Positions 23,955 through 31,430 of a stretch of DNA of 43,123 nt are shown here, piece by piece. How positions within the stretch are numbered: the stretch's first letter is position 1; each line of letters begins with the position of its first letter. A program made the position numbers and the translations under genes. The stretch comes from an uncultured Lachnospiraceae bacterium. GTDB lineage: Bacteria; Bacillota; Clostridia; Lachnospirales; Lachnospiraceae. The notes beneath the pieces are model-generated. The model ran no database searches, was not told the origin of the DNA, and saw nothing but the letters and a program-made list of their open reading frames with translations. The stretch covers positions 1 through 43,123 of the forward strand of contig CAJUEY010000025.1 in assembly GCA_910585825.1 (NCBI GenBank). Direction: 5' to 3'.

Positions 23955-24800
23955 TCACGCAAAAAAATCCGCCGCCAACGAAAACGTCCCCACTCTTTTC
24001 ACCGATCCCGTCATATAAATCATCCCGTCTTCCATAATCTCAACCACAAGCTCTCCGCCCGGCATTCCCACCGTCACCTTAGCTGCTGTTAATCCCATAC
24101 GATAGGCCGCTGCTGCTGCCGCACACGCTCCTGTACCGGAAGCTAAGGTATAACCGGAACCCCGTTCATAAATTTCTATCTGCAGCCTTTCTCTATTTAC
24201 CACTTTACATAACTGCAAATTCATCCGCCCCGGAAAATAAGCAGAATTTTCCACATAAGGCCCTAACTCCTTTGCATTTTGGCAGGAAACATCTTCTGTC
24301 ATAATGACGCAATTCGGCGTTCCCACGGAAAGACAGGTACTGTTATACAAACTTCCATGAAACATCAAAGGCTCATTCAAAATCTCATGCAGAAAACCGC
24401 CTCCCTCAATAGAACCATTCAAAAAATCCGCCTTTCCCATATTCACCCGCATACAGTTTCCGGCATCATCCAAAAATTCTACTTCCACATCTCCGGCTTT
24501 TGTTGCCAGTACAAATTTCTGTTCCTTCACATATCCAAAATCCTTCAGATATTTCGCAAAAATACGTACTCCATTTCCGCTCTCTAAAGCCTCGCTGCCA
24601 TCCGAATTATAAATCCAAACTTCCGGTTTCTCCTTCCCAGGCAGCGGTCCATACAAAATCCCGTCTGCTCCCACCCCAAAATTTCTCCGGCAGAGCATCT
24701 GAATTTTTCTCTCCTGCAGCCTTACCTGATTCACTCCCGGATCTAATACCAGATAATCATTTCCCAGCCCATGATACTTATGCATCGTAATCACCGACAT
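23955..24800 (-). CDS. dapF: DapF-family epimerase with both catalytic Cys replaced by Ser
   Basis: 281 residues from ATG 24800 (GAGGAAACGGG upstream). Overall it follows diaminopimelate epimerase: MHKYHGLGNDYLVLDPG, YNSDGSEALESGNGVRIFAK, a central VNMG, SVGTPNCVIM, and ERGSGYTLASGTGACAAAAA, in two pseudo-symmetric halves. In studied DapF enzymes the two acid/base cysteines lie in (Q/M)CGNG and ACG(S/T)GAC. Here these positions read ESGNG and ASGTGAC, so both are Ser. The fold and substrate-binding residues are kept, which suggests a related isomerase with altered chemistry or substrate, or a weakened DapF. Its neighbours are metF and an unknown small gene, not lysine genes. Confidence 0.8.
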   Translation of the reverse strand: MSVITMHKYHGLGNDYLVLDPGVNQVRLQERKIQMLCRRNFGVGADGILYGPLPGKEKPEVWIYNSDGSEALESGNGVRIFAKYLKDFGYVKEQKFVLATKAGDVEVEFLDDAGNCMRVNMGKADFLNGSIEGGGFLHEILNEPLMFHGSLYNSTCLSVGTPNCVIMTEDVSCQNAKELGPYVENSAYFPGRMNLQLCKVVNRERLQIEIYERGSGYTLASGTGACAAAAAAYRMGLTAAKVTVGMPGGELVVEIMEDGMIYMTGSVKRVGTFSLAADFFA

Positions 24801-24894
24801 CCCGTTTCCTCGCAAAACTCATTTTTATTCCATTCTATGCATGCTCCAAAGAAGTCGTTCATCCGGCATATCAAACCATTGTCTCGTTTTTCCC

Positions 24895-24985
24895 CAGAGC
24901 GTGTTTGAAAAATGCTTTCTGCCAGATGTATGACCCACTTAGCGGGAGATTTTTACTCAAAGGGCATGATTCAAACACACTCCAG
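24895..24985. repeat. MITE-like repeat, copy D (short form)
   Basis: It begins CAGAGCGTGTTTGAAAAATG, carries CTTTCTGCCAGATG and CAAAGGGCATGAT, and ends TTCAAACACACTCCAG, the inverted copy of the left end. Only about 90 bp long, it looks like an internally deleted relative of copy A. Confidence 0.75.
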
Positions 24986-24991
24986 AACACA

Positions 24992-25054
24992 GTCAGCCGT
25001 CAGACAGATATATGAATGCAAAGCCCCGCTTCATATATCCATCCAACGGCTGAC
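24992..25054. repeat. long imperfect hairpin downstream of the 25090-25401 gene
   Basis: The 25-base arms GTCAGCCGT...GATATATGAA (24992-25016) and TTCATATATC...ACGGCTGAC (25030-25054) pair at 21 of 25 positions around a 13-base loop. No T run follows on either strand, so it is not a textbook terminator. It abuts repeat copy D. Confidence 0.7.
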
Positions 25055-25089
25055 GTCTGTCTTAAAAACAAAAAACATATCTCTGCTCG

Positions 25090-25401
25090 CTACACTTTTC
25101 CCTGCAGCGTCTCAAAAGGATTATTCTTTCTCTCTCCTAATATCTGCTCAATCTGTTCTTTCGTCACCGGATCTTTCACTTCCGTTGTCCCATAGGTAGA
25201 AGATGGCTGATCCGCAAATCTCTCATCTGCCTTAAAAACCATTTCCTTTCCCGTATCTGCCTCATGAGCGGCCTTTTGCACATCCTTTGCCGCCTGCAGG
25301 GCCGCTGCCTCTTCCGGCGTCATATAATGTACATTATATCCTTTTACAATACTTCTTGCGCATTTTTCTTTAAAATTTCTTTTGTCAATCATATCCTGCA
25401 T
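25090..25401 (-). CDS. small soluble protein of unknown function
   Basis: 103 residues from ATG 25401, chosen for AGGAG seven bases upstream. It starts MQDMIDKRNFKEKCARSIVK and has a helical Ala/Glu region (PEEAAALQAAKDVQKAAHEA) and a polar, Pro/Thr-containing tail ending PFETLQGKV. There is no signal peptide, membrane helix or known motif. It is divergent from sigG across about 220 bases. I do not recognise the family. A small regulatory or structural protein is possible, but there is no basis to choose. Confidence 0.55.
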   Translation of the reverse strand: MQDMIDKRNFKEKCARSIVKGYNVHYMTPEEAAALQAAKDVQKAAHEADTGKEMVFKADERFADQPSSTYGTTEVKDPVTKEQIEQILGERKNNPFETLQGKV

Positions 25402-25623
25402 ACTATCTCTCCTCATTTGATCATTTATTGAATCACTTTCCTACAGTCTGTGCAGTACATGTACAAACCGTTTTGAACTGCTGCCATTTATGTTTTGCCT
25501 TCCAAAAATATCCTTTGTTTTTCTGCTTTCAAAAGATCATCTTTGAGACTCTTTTCATGAATAAAAACAGCCAAAAGTGAGAATGATTTTTATATACTAC
25601 TTTAAGAAACTGGAGGTCCTCTC

Positions 25624-26403
25624 ATGGCTGTCTACAAAGTCGAAATATGCGGTGTTAATACATCCAAACTCCCCGTCCTCAAAGAAGAGGAAAAAGAAGA
25701 ACTTTTTAAAAAAATCAAAGCAGGCGATGCTGCTGCCAGAGAAACGTATATCAAAGGCAATTTAAGACTGGTATTAAGCGTCATCAAACGTTTTTCCGGC
25801 AATAATGAAAATGTAGACGATCTGTTTCAAATCGGCTGCATCGGCCTGATTAAATCCATTGATAATTTTGACGATACCATCGGTGTGAAATTCTCCACTT
25901 ATGCCGTACCTATGATTATCGGTGAAATCCGCCGCTATCTAAGAGATAATGCCTCTTCCATCCGCGTCAGCCGCTCCCTGCGGGATACTGCTTACAAGGC
26001 AATTCATGCCAAAGAAGAATTGGCTAAAACATCTTTCAAAGAACCTACCATTCAAGACATCTCCAATTCCACCGGCATTCCGAAAGAAGAACTGGTCTTC
26101 GCTCTGGATGCCATTCAAAGCCCTCTCTCCCTCTACGACCCTGTCTACACCGACGGAGGCGATACCCTCTATGTCATGGATCAGGTCAGAGATAAAAAAA
26201 ACAAAGAAGAAAATTGGATTGAAAATCTCTCTGTCAATGACGCCATGAAACAGCTAAACAAACGGGAAAACTATATCATCAAGCTCCGCTTTTTTGAAGG
26301 CAAAACCCAAATGGAGGTAGCGGAAGAAATCCACATCTCCCAGGCACAGGTCAGCCGTCTGGAAAAATCCGCCTTAAAAAATATGCGTCATTACCTGTCC
26401 TAG
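25624..26403 (+). CDS. sigG: sporulation sigma factor SigG (forespore)
   Basis: A 259-residue sigma-70 protein. The start MAVYKVEICGVNTSKLPVLK is the conserved N-terminus of SigG. Region 2 is NLRLVLSVIKRFSGNNENVD, then DLFQIGCIGLIKSIDNFD and FSTYAVPMIIGEIRRYLRD. Regions 3 and 4 end with a helix-turn-helix (MEVAEEIHISQAQVSRLEKS). SigG drives late forespore genes. In Bacillus it lies directly after spoIIGA-sigE; here it is on the opposite strand, separated by a beta-CASP hydrolase gene. GGAGGT precedes ATG 25624. A SigF-type promoter is expected upstream; the stretch GTGAGAATGAT at about 25577 is at best a weak -10 match. Confidence 0.93.
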   Translation: MAVYKVEICGVNTSKLPVLKEEEKEELFKKIKAGDAAARETYIKGNLRLVLSVIKRFSGNNENVDDLFQIGCIGLIKSIDNFDDTIGVKFSTYAVPMIIGEIRRYLRDNASSIRVSRSLRDTAYKAIHAKEELAKTSFKEPTIQDISNSTGIPKEELVFALDAIQSPLSLYDPVYTDGGDTLYVMDQVRDKKNKEENWIENLSVNDAMKQLNKRENYIIKLRFFEGKTQMEVAEEIHISQAQVSRLEKSALKNMRHYLS

Positions 26404-26415
26404 CACAGGTATCTC

Positions 26416-28014
26416 TTATCGTTCCCATTTATCACACAGGGAATTAATCTGGTCTGCAAATCTGCCCAGTTCCTTATTGGGCATACCTTCGCAGCGATGG
26501 ATAAGAGCCAAAAGCCTTTGTCCCGCCGCCAGAAGTCTTGCATAGATATTGGCGGCTGCTTTTGACTTTTCTTTCTTCTTCGCCGCCCGCTCCCTGCTGC
26601 CCCGGGCGATCATCTCTCCGGTTACAAGGTCATAGCAGTCTCCGCTGTATGGCGCTGCCGCAGAAACGGAAAGCTCTTTTTCCAAATGCGCGGCAAAGGA
26701 ATCACAGACCTGATCCTCGCCGTGCACGACAAAGATCTTCTTCGGATGTTTCACCTTCGATGCCCATTCCGTCAGATGATCTTTATCTGCATGACCGCTG
26801 ATGCCGGGAAGATTTAAAATCTCCGCCTGCACATGAATCATCTCACCGAAAAGCTTTACTTCTTTCGTTCCGCCAAGGAGCATATTCCCCAGGGTTCCCG
26901 GCACCTGGAATCCCACAAACAATATCGTAGATTCTTTTCTCCAGAGATTGTGTTTTAAATGATGCCGAATCCGCCCCGCCTCACACATACCGGAAGCGGA
27001 AATAATGACAACCGGTTTCTCAATAAAGTTAATCTCTCTTGACTCATCACTTGTAATCGCCATCCGAAGTCCGGGAAACGAGATGGGATTAATCCCCTGT
27101 TTCACCAGCGTCAATGCCTCTTCGTCAAAACAGTCTGCCACATTTTTGTGGAAAATTCCTGTGGCGTCCACAGACAACGGACTGTCAATGTAAACCTCAA
27201 AATCCAGAAAACGGTTCAAAAGACGCTCTGTCTTTATCTTCCTCAAAAAATACAGCATTTCCTGGGTTCTGCCTACGGAAAATGCGGGAATAACAACATT
27301 GCCTCCTCTGGCAAATGTACGGTCAATGACTGCCGCAAGCTCTCTGGCATAATCTGGCGACTCTGTATGATTCCTGTCGCCGTATGTGGACTCTATCACT
27401 ACGTAATCCGCCTCTGTGATAAACTTCGGATCTTTGATCAGCGGCTTGCCGGAATGACCGATGTCGCCGGAAAATGCAATTTTTACCTCTTCTCCGTCTT
27501 CTCTCACCCACATTTCAATACTGGAAGAACCTAACAAATGGCCTGCATCTATAAACCGTACGTCCAGATTGTCATCAATAGAAACCTTCTTTTCGTACTC
27601 ACAGGAAACGAAATGCTGCAAAACCCCTTCTGCATCCTTCATTTCATAAAGAGGCTCCACTTTCGGCCCTCCTGCGCGCCGCCCTTTACGGTTCTTCCAC
27701 TCTGCCTCAAACATCTGAATATGGGCGCTGTCTCTCAACATAATGCTGCACAGTTCACATGTTGCTTTTGTGGCAAATACCTGCCCGCGGAAACCATGAG
27801 CATATACCAGAGGCAGTAAACCGGAATGATCAATATGAGCATGGGTAATAAATATGTAGTCGATTTCTGCCGGATTCACCGGAATTTCCTGATTTACATA
27901 CAGATCCGGCCCCTGCTCCATACCGCAGTCCACCAAAAGCCTCTTCCCTCCATATTCCAGAAAATGGCAGCTTCCGGTCACCTCATGATCCGCCCCTAAA
28001 AATTCTAATCGCAT
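26416..28014 (-). CDS. beta-CASP metallo-beta-lactamase-fold RNase-like hydrolase
   Basis: 532 residues from ATG 28014 (GGAGAAGG upstream); an extended reading to 28074 lacks a site. The MBL core has THAHIDHSG (zinc ligands), DAGHLLGSS and FSGDIGHSGKP. The beta-CASP insertion lies at about 210-400 and includes YIDSPLSVDAT. The C-terminal motifs are ISASGMCEAGRIRHHL and ISGHADKDHLTEW. This is the CPSF73-like/YSH1 group of RNA endo- or exonucleases. The last 70 residues are Lys/Ala-rich. It is convergent with sigG and lies 277 bases downstream of sigE on the same strand, beyond a palindromic element. Its RNA substrate is unknown. It is distinct from RNase J, which is longer at the C-terminus. 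Confidence 0.88.
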   Translation of the reverse strand: MRLEFLGADHEVTGSCHFLEYGGKRLLVDCGMEQGPDLYVNQEIPVNPAEIDYIFITHAHIDHSGLLPLVYAHGFRGQVFATKATCELCSIMLRDSAHIQMFEAEWKNRKGRRAGGPKVEPLYEMKDAEGVLQHFVSCEYEKKVSIDDNLDVRFIDAGHLLGSSSIEMWVREDGEEVKIAFSGDIGHSGKPLIKDPKFITEADYVVIESTYGDRNHTESPDYARELAAVIDRTFARGGNVVIPAFSVGRTQEMLYFLRKIKTERLLNRFLDFEVYIDSPLSVDATGIFHKNVADCFDEEALTLVKQGINPISFPGLRMAITSDESREINFIEKPVVIISASGMCEAGRIRHHLKHNLWRKESTILFVGFQVPGTLGNMLLGGTKEVKLFGEMIHVQAEILNLPGISGHADKDHLTEWASKVKHPKKIFVVHGEDQVCDSFAAHLEKELSVSAAAPYSGDCYDLVTGEMIARGSRERAAKKKEKSKAAANIYARLLAAGQRLLALIHRCEGMPNKELGRFADQINSLCDKWER

Positions 28015-28112
28015 AGTACCTTCTCCTCGCCTGTTAATAAATTTATTATAACACATGGCCATGTAAAAATCCATTGAAAACCGCTGTTAACAATTCAGGA
28101 AAGACCAAAGCG

Positions 28113-28258
28113 GGTTACTGTTCACTTCTGGACCGTGCACTGCGCTGCACGGTCACAGGCCAGTACAGTACTGGGGCCGGAATCCGGCCTCTTGCCGTAA
28201 GGCAACTTTAAATAGGCCGGATTCGTTACTGTGAACACCGTGGGTGTGAACAGTAACC
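28113..28258. repeat. 146-bp element with perfect 13-bp terminal inverted repeats
   Basis: The ends are GGTTACTGTTCAC (28113-28125) and GTGAACAGTAACC (28246-28258), exact inverted copies. Inside are CCGTGCA...TGCACGG, GGCCGGAATCCGGCC, and GAATCCGGCCT / AGGCCGGATTC enclosing a TTGCC-GTAA-GGCAA hairpin. It has no coding capacity. A truncated relative lies at 2756. This is a MITE-like, highly structured element between sigE and the hydrolase gene. Confidence 0.8.
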
Positions 28259-28291
28259 AAAGCGGAGAAAAGAGGGTTTCTAATTGTGATT

Positions 28292-29029
28292 TTATTCTAA
28301 CCGTATCATTTCTTTCTTTAACCGGCGCATAATCTTTTTCTCCAGTCTGGATATGTAAGACTGGGAAATTCCCAGCCGGTCGGCTACTTCCTTCTGCGTC
28401 AGTTCTCTGCCGCCTCTGCCAATGCCATACCGCAGTTCTACGATCATCCGCTCTCTTCCGGACAATTTATTGATGGCTTTCCCCAAAAGATGATGCTCCA
28501 CTTCTGCCTCAATATCCCGATAAATGACATCCTCATCCGTCCCAAGAATATCCGAAAGTAAAAGTTCGTTTCCATCCCAATCCACATTTAAAGGTTCATC
28601 TATGCTCACTTCCATTTTCGTCTTGCTGTTTCTTCTTAAATACATCAAAATCTCATTCTCTATACATCTCGAAGCATAGGTCGCCAATTTGATATTTTTC
28701 TGGGGATTAAAGGTATTAATGGATTTGATCAGCCCGATTGTTCCAATGGAAATTAAATCCTCCACGCCGATTCCCGTATTATCAAATTTCTTGGCAATAT
28801 AAACCACCAGACGAAGATTGTGTTCAATCAGTGTACTCTTCGCCTGATCCTGCCCGCGTTCTCCCAGACAGCTGATGCAGGCAGCCTCTTCCTCTGCCTC
28901 CAAAGGCGGTGGAAGCACTTCTGTTCCGCCGATATAATGAACCTCATTTTTCGGTCCGAATACCATTTGATAAATGGACGGCATCCATTTAAATTGAATC
29001 TGTTTTGGTCTGTTTATTTTTATGTACAT
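28292..29029 (-). CDS. sigE: sporulation sigma factor SigE (pro-sigma-E, mother cell)
   Basis: A 245-residue sigma factor of the early mother cell. The N-terminal pro-region of about 32 residues ends at VHYIGGTEVLPPPL, matching the Bacillus site where SpoIIGA cuts between Tyr and Ile (here Tyr32/Ile33). Region 2 is HNLRLVVYIAKKFDNTGIGV, then EDLISIGTIGLIKSI and KLATYASRCIENEILMYLRR. Region 4 ends with KEVADRLGISQSYISRLEKK. It is the second gene of the spoIIGA-sigE unit (21 bases apart). No obvious terminator follows before the palindromic element at 28113. Confidence 0.96.
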   Translation of the reverse strand: MYIKINRPKQIQFKWMPSIYQMVFGPKNEVHYIGGTEVLPPPLEAEEEAACISCLGERGQDQAKSTLIEHNLRLVVYIAKKFDNTGIGVEDLISIGTIGLIKSINTFNPQKNIKLATYASRCIENEILMYLRRNSKTKMEVSIDEPLNVDWDGNELLLSDILGTDEDVIYRDIEAEVEHHLLGKAINKLSGRERMIVELRYGIGRGGRELTQKEVADRLGISQSYISRLEKKIMRRLKKEMIRLE

Positions 29030-29050
29030 ATGCCTTCTTCTTTTCCTTTC

Positions 29051-29914
29051 TTACTTTTTTATTGCACATCGTTTCCTTATTTTCTCAGGCAGCATCTCTT
29101 CCCCGGCAAAATCTTTTTTTTGCACCGTTCCCCCAAAAACGCCTTCCCCGTTTAAAATCATCTGATACGCCCGGTTTTCAAAAATCTCCTGTCCGGCCAC
29201 TGCCAGCGTTGCCGGAGAAATTTCATAATCTTCTTCCTTTCCTTTGATTTTCATGCGTTCTATGCCAAAAGCCTCCAGCATCCCCTGTCTGCAGCCAACA
29301 GAAGAAAAGGGAATCAGTCTTGTGGCAAAAGTCCGGGTTCCTCCCAAAGACAAAAAAACCTCCTCCGATATGATATGAACCGGCGCTTTGATATAAGGAT
29401 CTATCAAACGATTTCCCGTATCATACAATGCTATAAGACTTACTTTCTGCTCCCCTTGTTCTAAAAGTACCGAATAAAAGGTCTGCACATTTTTGTTTTT
29501 TCTGCGTAAGATATACAGAAACAGAAAAACAGGAACAGATGTAAAAAGCAGACAGATCTCATAATATCGTCTGCCTGCAACTGTAACATAAAGCCATTCT
29601 ACGCTTCCTCCCAGCAGCAGTATCACAAAATACATCAGGCAAAAAGCTTTTCCATAGATTCCTTTTTCCGCCGGAAAAAAACAGCCAATCACCATTCCCG
29701 AATTCACAATAAAATGCACGCATAAAAGATACAGATCATAATTTTGCAAAAACAAGAGCAAAAAGCACCCCGCCAGACTGCTTAAGGCACAGCAGAGCAG
29801 ATATCTAAGCAGTCTTTTCTTTTGATTCAGTATTCTGCCAACCATATAGACAGCCAGAAAATCCAGATAGAAATTCGTTAAGAAAAATACATCTGCATAA
29901 AACTCATAATTCAC
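29051..29914 (-). CDS. spoIIGA: SpoIIGA, pro-sigma-E processing protease
   Basis: A 287-residue protein. Five or so membrane helices (1-about 137) are followed by a cytoplasmic aspartic-protease-like domain with the catalytic motif ALYDTGNRLIDP (Asp165). It dimerises, receives the SpoIIR signal from the forespore and cleaves pro-SigE. It starts at GTG 29914 with GGAGGTGA close upstream. It is the first gene before sigE and lies behind the ftsZ terminator, with its own promoter of Spo0A-activated type (29945-29977). Length and layout fit the family, though the sequence is typically diverged. Confidence 0.92.
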   Translation of the reverse strand: MNYEFYADVFFLTNFYLDFLAVYMVGRILNQKKRLLRYLLCCALSSLAGCFLLLFLQNYDLYLLCVHFIVNSGMVIGCFFPAEKGIYGKAFCLMYFVILLLGGSVEWLYVTVAGRRYYEICLLFTSVPVFLFLYILRRKNKNVQTFYSVLLEQGEQKVSLIALYDTGNRLIDPYIKAPVHIISEEVFLSLGGTRTFATRLIPFSSVGCRQGMLEAFGIERMKIKGKEEDYEISPATLAVAGQEIFENRAYQMILNGEGVFGGTVQKKDFAGEEMLPEKIRKRCAIKK

Positions 29915-29944
29915 TATTCACCTCCAGCTCATCTGCTGGAATTT

Positions 29945-29978
29945 ATTATAAAAGATACTTTTTTTATATTTTGTCAAA
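29945..29978 (-). promoter_or_regulatory. spoIIG-type promoter with 21-bp spacer and Spo0A-box-like -35
   Basis: Minus strand: consensus TTGACA (29977-29972), 21 bases, consensus TATAAT (29950-29945), 31 bases before the spoIIGA start. A normal spacer is 17. The Bacillus spoIIG promoter is known for the same oddity (22 bp), overcome by Spo0A. TGTCAAA (plus strand, 29972-29978) overlapping the -35 differs from the 0A box TGTCGAA at one base. Confidence 0.65.
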
Positions 29979-30021
29979 CCATGGAAATTTTCCCAAAAAA
30001 TTCATCTGATAAAACCGACAA

Positions 30022-30064
30022 AAAAAGACCTTAAGAAAAGCGTTTTCTCTTCTTAAGGTCTTTC
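30022..30064 (-). terminator. intrinsic terminator of ftsZ and the dcw cluster
   Basis: Stem AAGACCTTAAGAA with TTCTTAAGGTCTT (further pairing AAGAGAAAACGCTTTTCTT), followed on the minus strand by about seven T. It starts 11 bases after the ftsZ stop and separates the dcw genes from spoIIGA-sigE. Confidence 0.92.
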
Positions 30065-30074
30065 TTTTATGTAT

Positions 30075-31304
30075 TTATCTCTTTGGGTTCTTTAAGAAAT
30101 CCGGAATCTGAATATCTCTTTGTTTCACAGTACTCTCCGGTTTGGGAGGTCTCTTGATACCGCCGTAATTAAAAGGCGTTGTAGTGGGCTGCTGAGTGGT
30201 AGAACCCATTCCCATTGATGCGCCTGTATTATGCATTCCCGCTGTCTGCATCGGCCTCGTACCATTTGTCATAGACCTTGCAGTTCCTGTCGTTGAACGG
30301 GGCTGCGTTGTAGATGAGCCGTATTTGGAACCTGACGTCATCCTGCCTGACTGTCCCTGATTTTCAAGTCCTGTAGCAATGACAGTAATCGTCGCCTCGT
30401 CTGTCATCGTCTCGTCGTACTTGGCTCCGAAGATAATATTCGCATTGTCTCCGGAAAGATCCTGTACGTAGCTTGCTGCATCATTGGCATCCATAAGGGA
30501 AATATCGCCGGAAATATTGATAATGACATGGGACGCACCGGTAATCGTAGTCTCAAGCAGCGGACTTGCAACGGCGAGCTTCACTGCCTCAATTGCCTTA
30601 TCATCGCCTTTGGCAGTACCGATGCCGATGTGCGCCAGTCCCTTATCCTTCATAACAGTCTGTACATCCGCAAAATCCAGATTAATAAGAGCAGGTACAT
30701 TAATCAAATCCGTAATACCTGCAACAGCCTGCTGCAGTACTTCATCTGCTTTCTTTAAGGCATCCGGCATCGTCGTTCTTCTATCCACAATCTCTAATAA
30801 TTTGTCATTTGGAATCACAATCAATGTATCCACACATTCTTTTAATCGGTCAATGCCGGATATTGCATTAACCATACGTGTCTTCGCTTCAAATTTGAAA
30901 GGTTTTGTCACAACTCCTACTGTTAAAATCCCCTGTTCTTTTGCAATCTGTGCAACCACCGGCGCTGCGCCTGTTCCGGTTCCGCCGCCCATACCACAGG
31001 TAACAAACACCATATCTGCACCCTTTACTGCTGCTGCCAGCTCTTCGGAACTCTCCTCTGCCGCCTTCTGCCCGATTTCAGGCTGCGCCCCTGCGCCAAG
31101 TCCTTTTGTCAATTTCTCACCAATTTGAATCAGGGTAGGAGCTTTACAGAGCATCAATGCCTGCTTGTCCGTATTCACTCCTACAAACTCAACTCCCCCG
31201 ATACTTTCATCAATCATTCTATTTACTGCATTGTTTCCAGCGCCGCCTACTCCGATTACGATGATTTTGGCACTGGAATCATCCGGTTTTTTAATTTCAA
31301 GCAA
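30075..31304 (-). CDS. ftsZ: cell division GTPase FtsZ
   Basis: A 409-residue tubulin homologue that forms the Z ring. The nucleotide-binding motifs are GVGGAGNNAVNRM, GMGGGTGTGAAPVVA (tubulin signature) and the T7 loop NLDFADVQTVM. A flexible Ser/Thr/Gly/Gln-rich linker (about 320-395) leads to the conserved tail IQIPDFLKN, which docks FtsA, SepF or ZapA-type partners. AGGAGG precedes ATG 31304. It is last in the dcw cluster, 126 bases after ftsQ. No ftsA lies next to it, so SepF or a distant ftsA must anchor the ring. Confidence 0.98.
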   Translation of the reverse strand: MLEIKKPDDSSAKIIVIGVGGAGNNAVNRMIDESIGGVEFVGVNTDKQALMLCKAPTLIQIGEKLTKGLGAGAQPEIGQKAAEESSEELAAAVKGADMVFVTCGMGGGTGTGAAPVVAQIAKEQGILTVGVVTKPFKFEAKTRMVNAISGIDRLKECVDTLIVIPNDKLLEIVDRRTTMPDALKKADEVLQQAVAGITDLINVPALINLDFADVQTVMKDKGLAHIGIGTAKGDDKAIEAVKLAVASPLLETTITGASHVIINISGDISLMDANDAASYVQDLSGDNANIIFGAKYDETMTDEATITVIATGLENQGQSGRMTSGSKYGSSTTQPRSTTGTARSMTNGTRPMQTAGMHNTGASMGMGSTTQQPTTTPFNYGGIKRPPKPESTVKQRDIQIPDFLKNPKR

Positions 31305-31430
31305 GGTGGTTCCTCCTTTTATTCTCTAAAAATATATCTAAATATATATTTCATTATTCTTTCTCTCACAGACTCTTATAAAATATAATATAGTTTTTTC
31401 AAGAATTAATCAACAGCAAATTTGTTTTTT

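Noticed and set aside
24992..25054. Long hairpin as terminator of the small gene at 25090-25401
   Set aside because: No T run follows the stem on the minus strand, so it is listed as a hairpin of unknown role.
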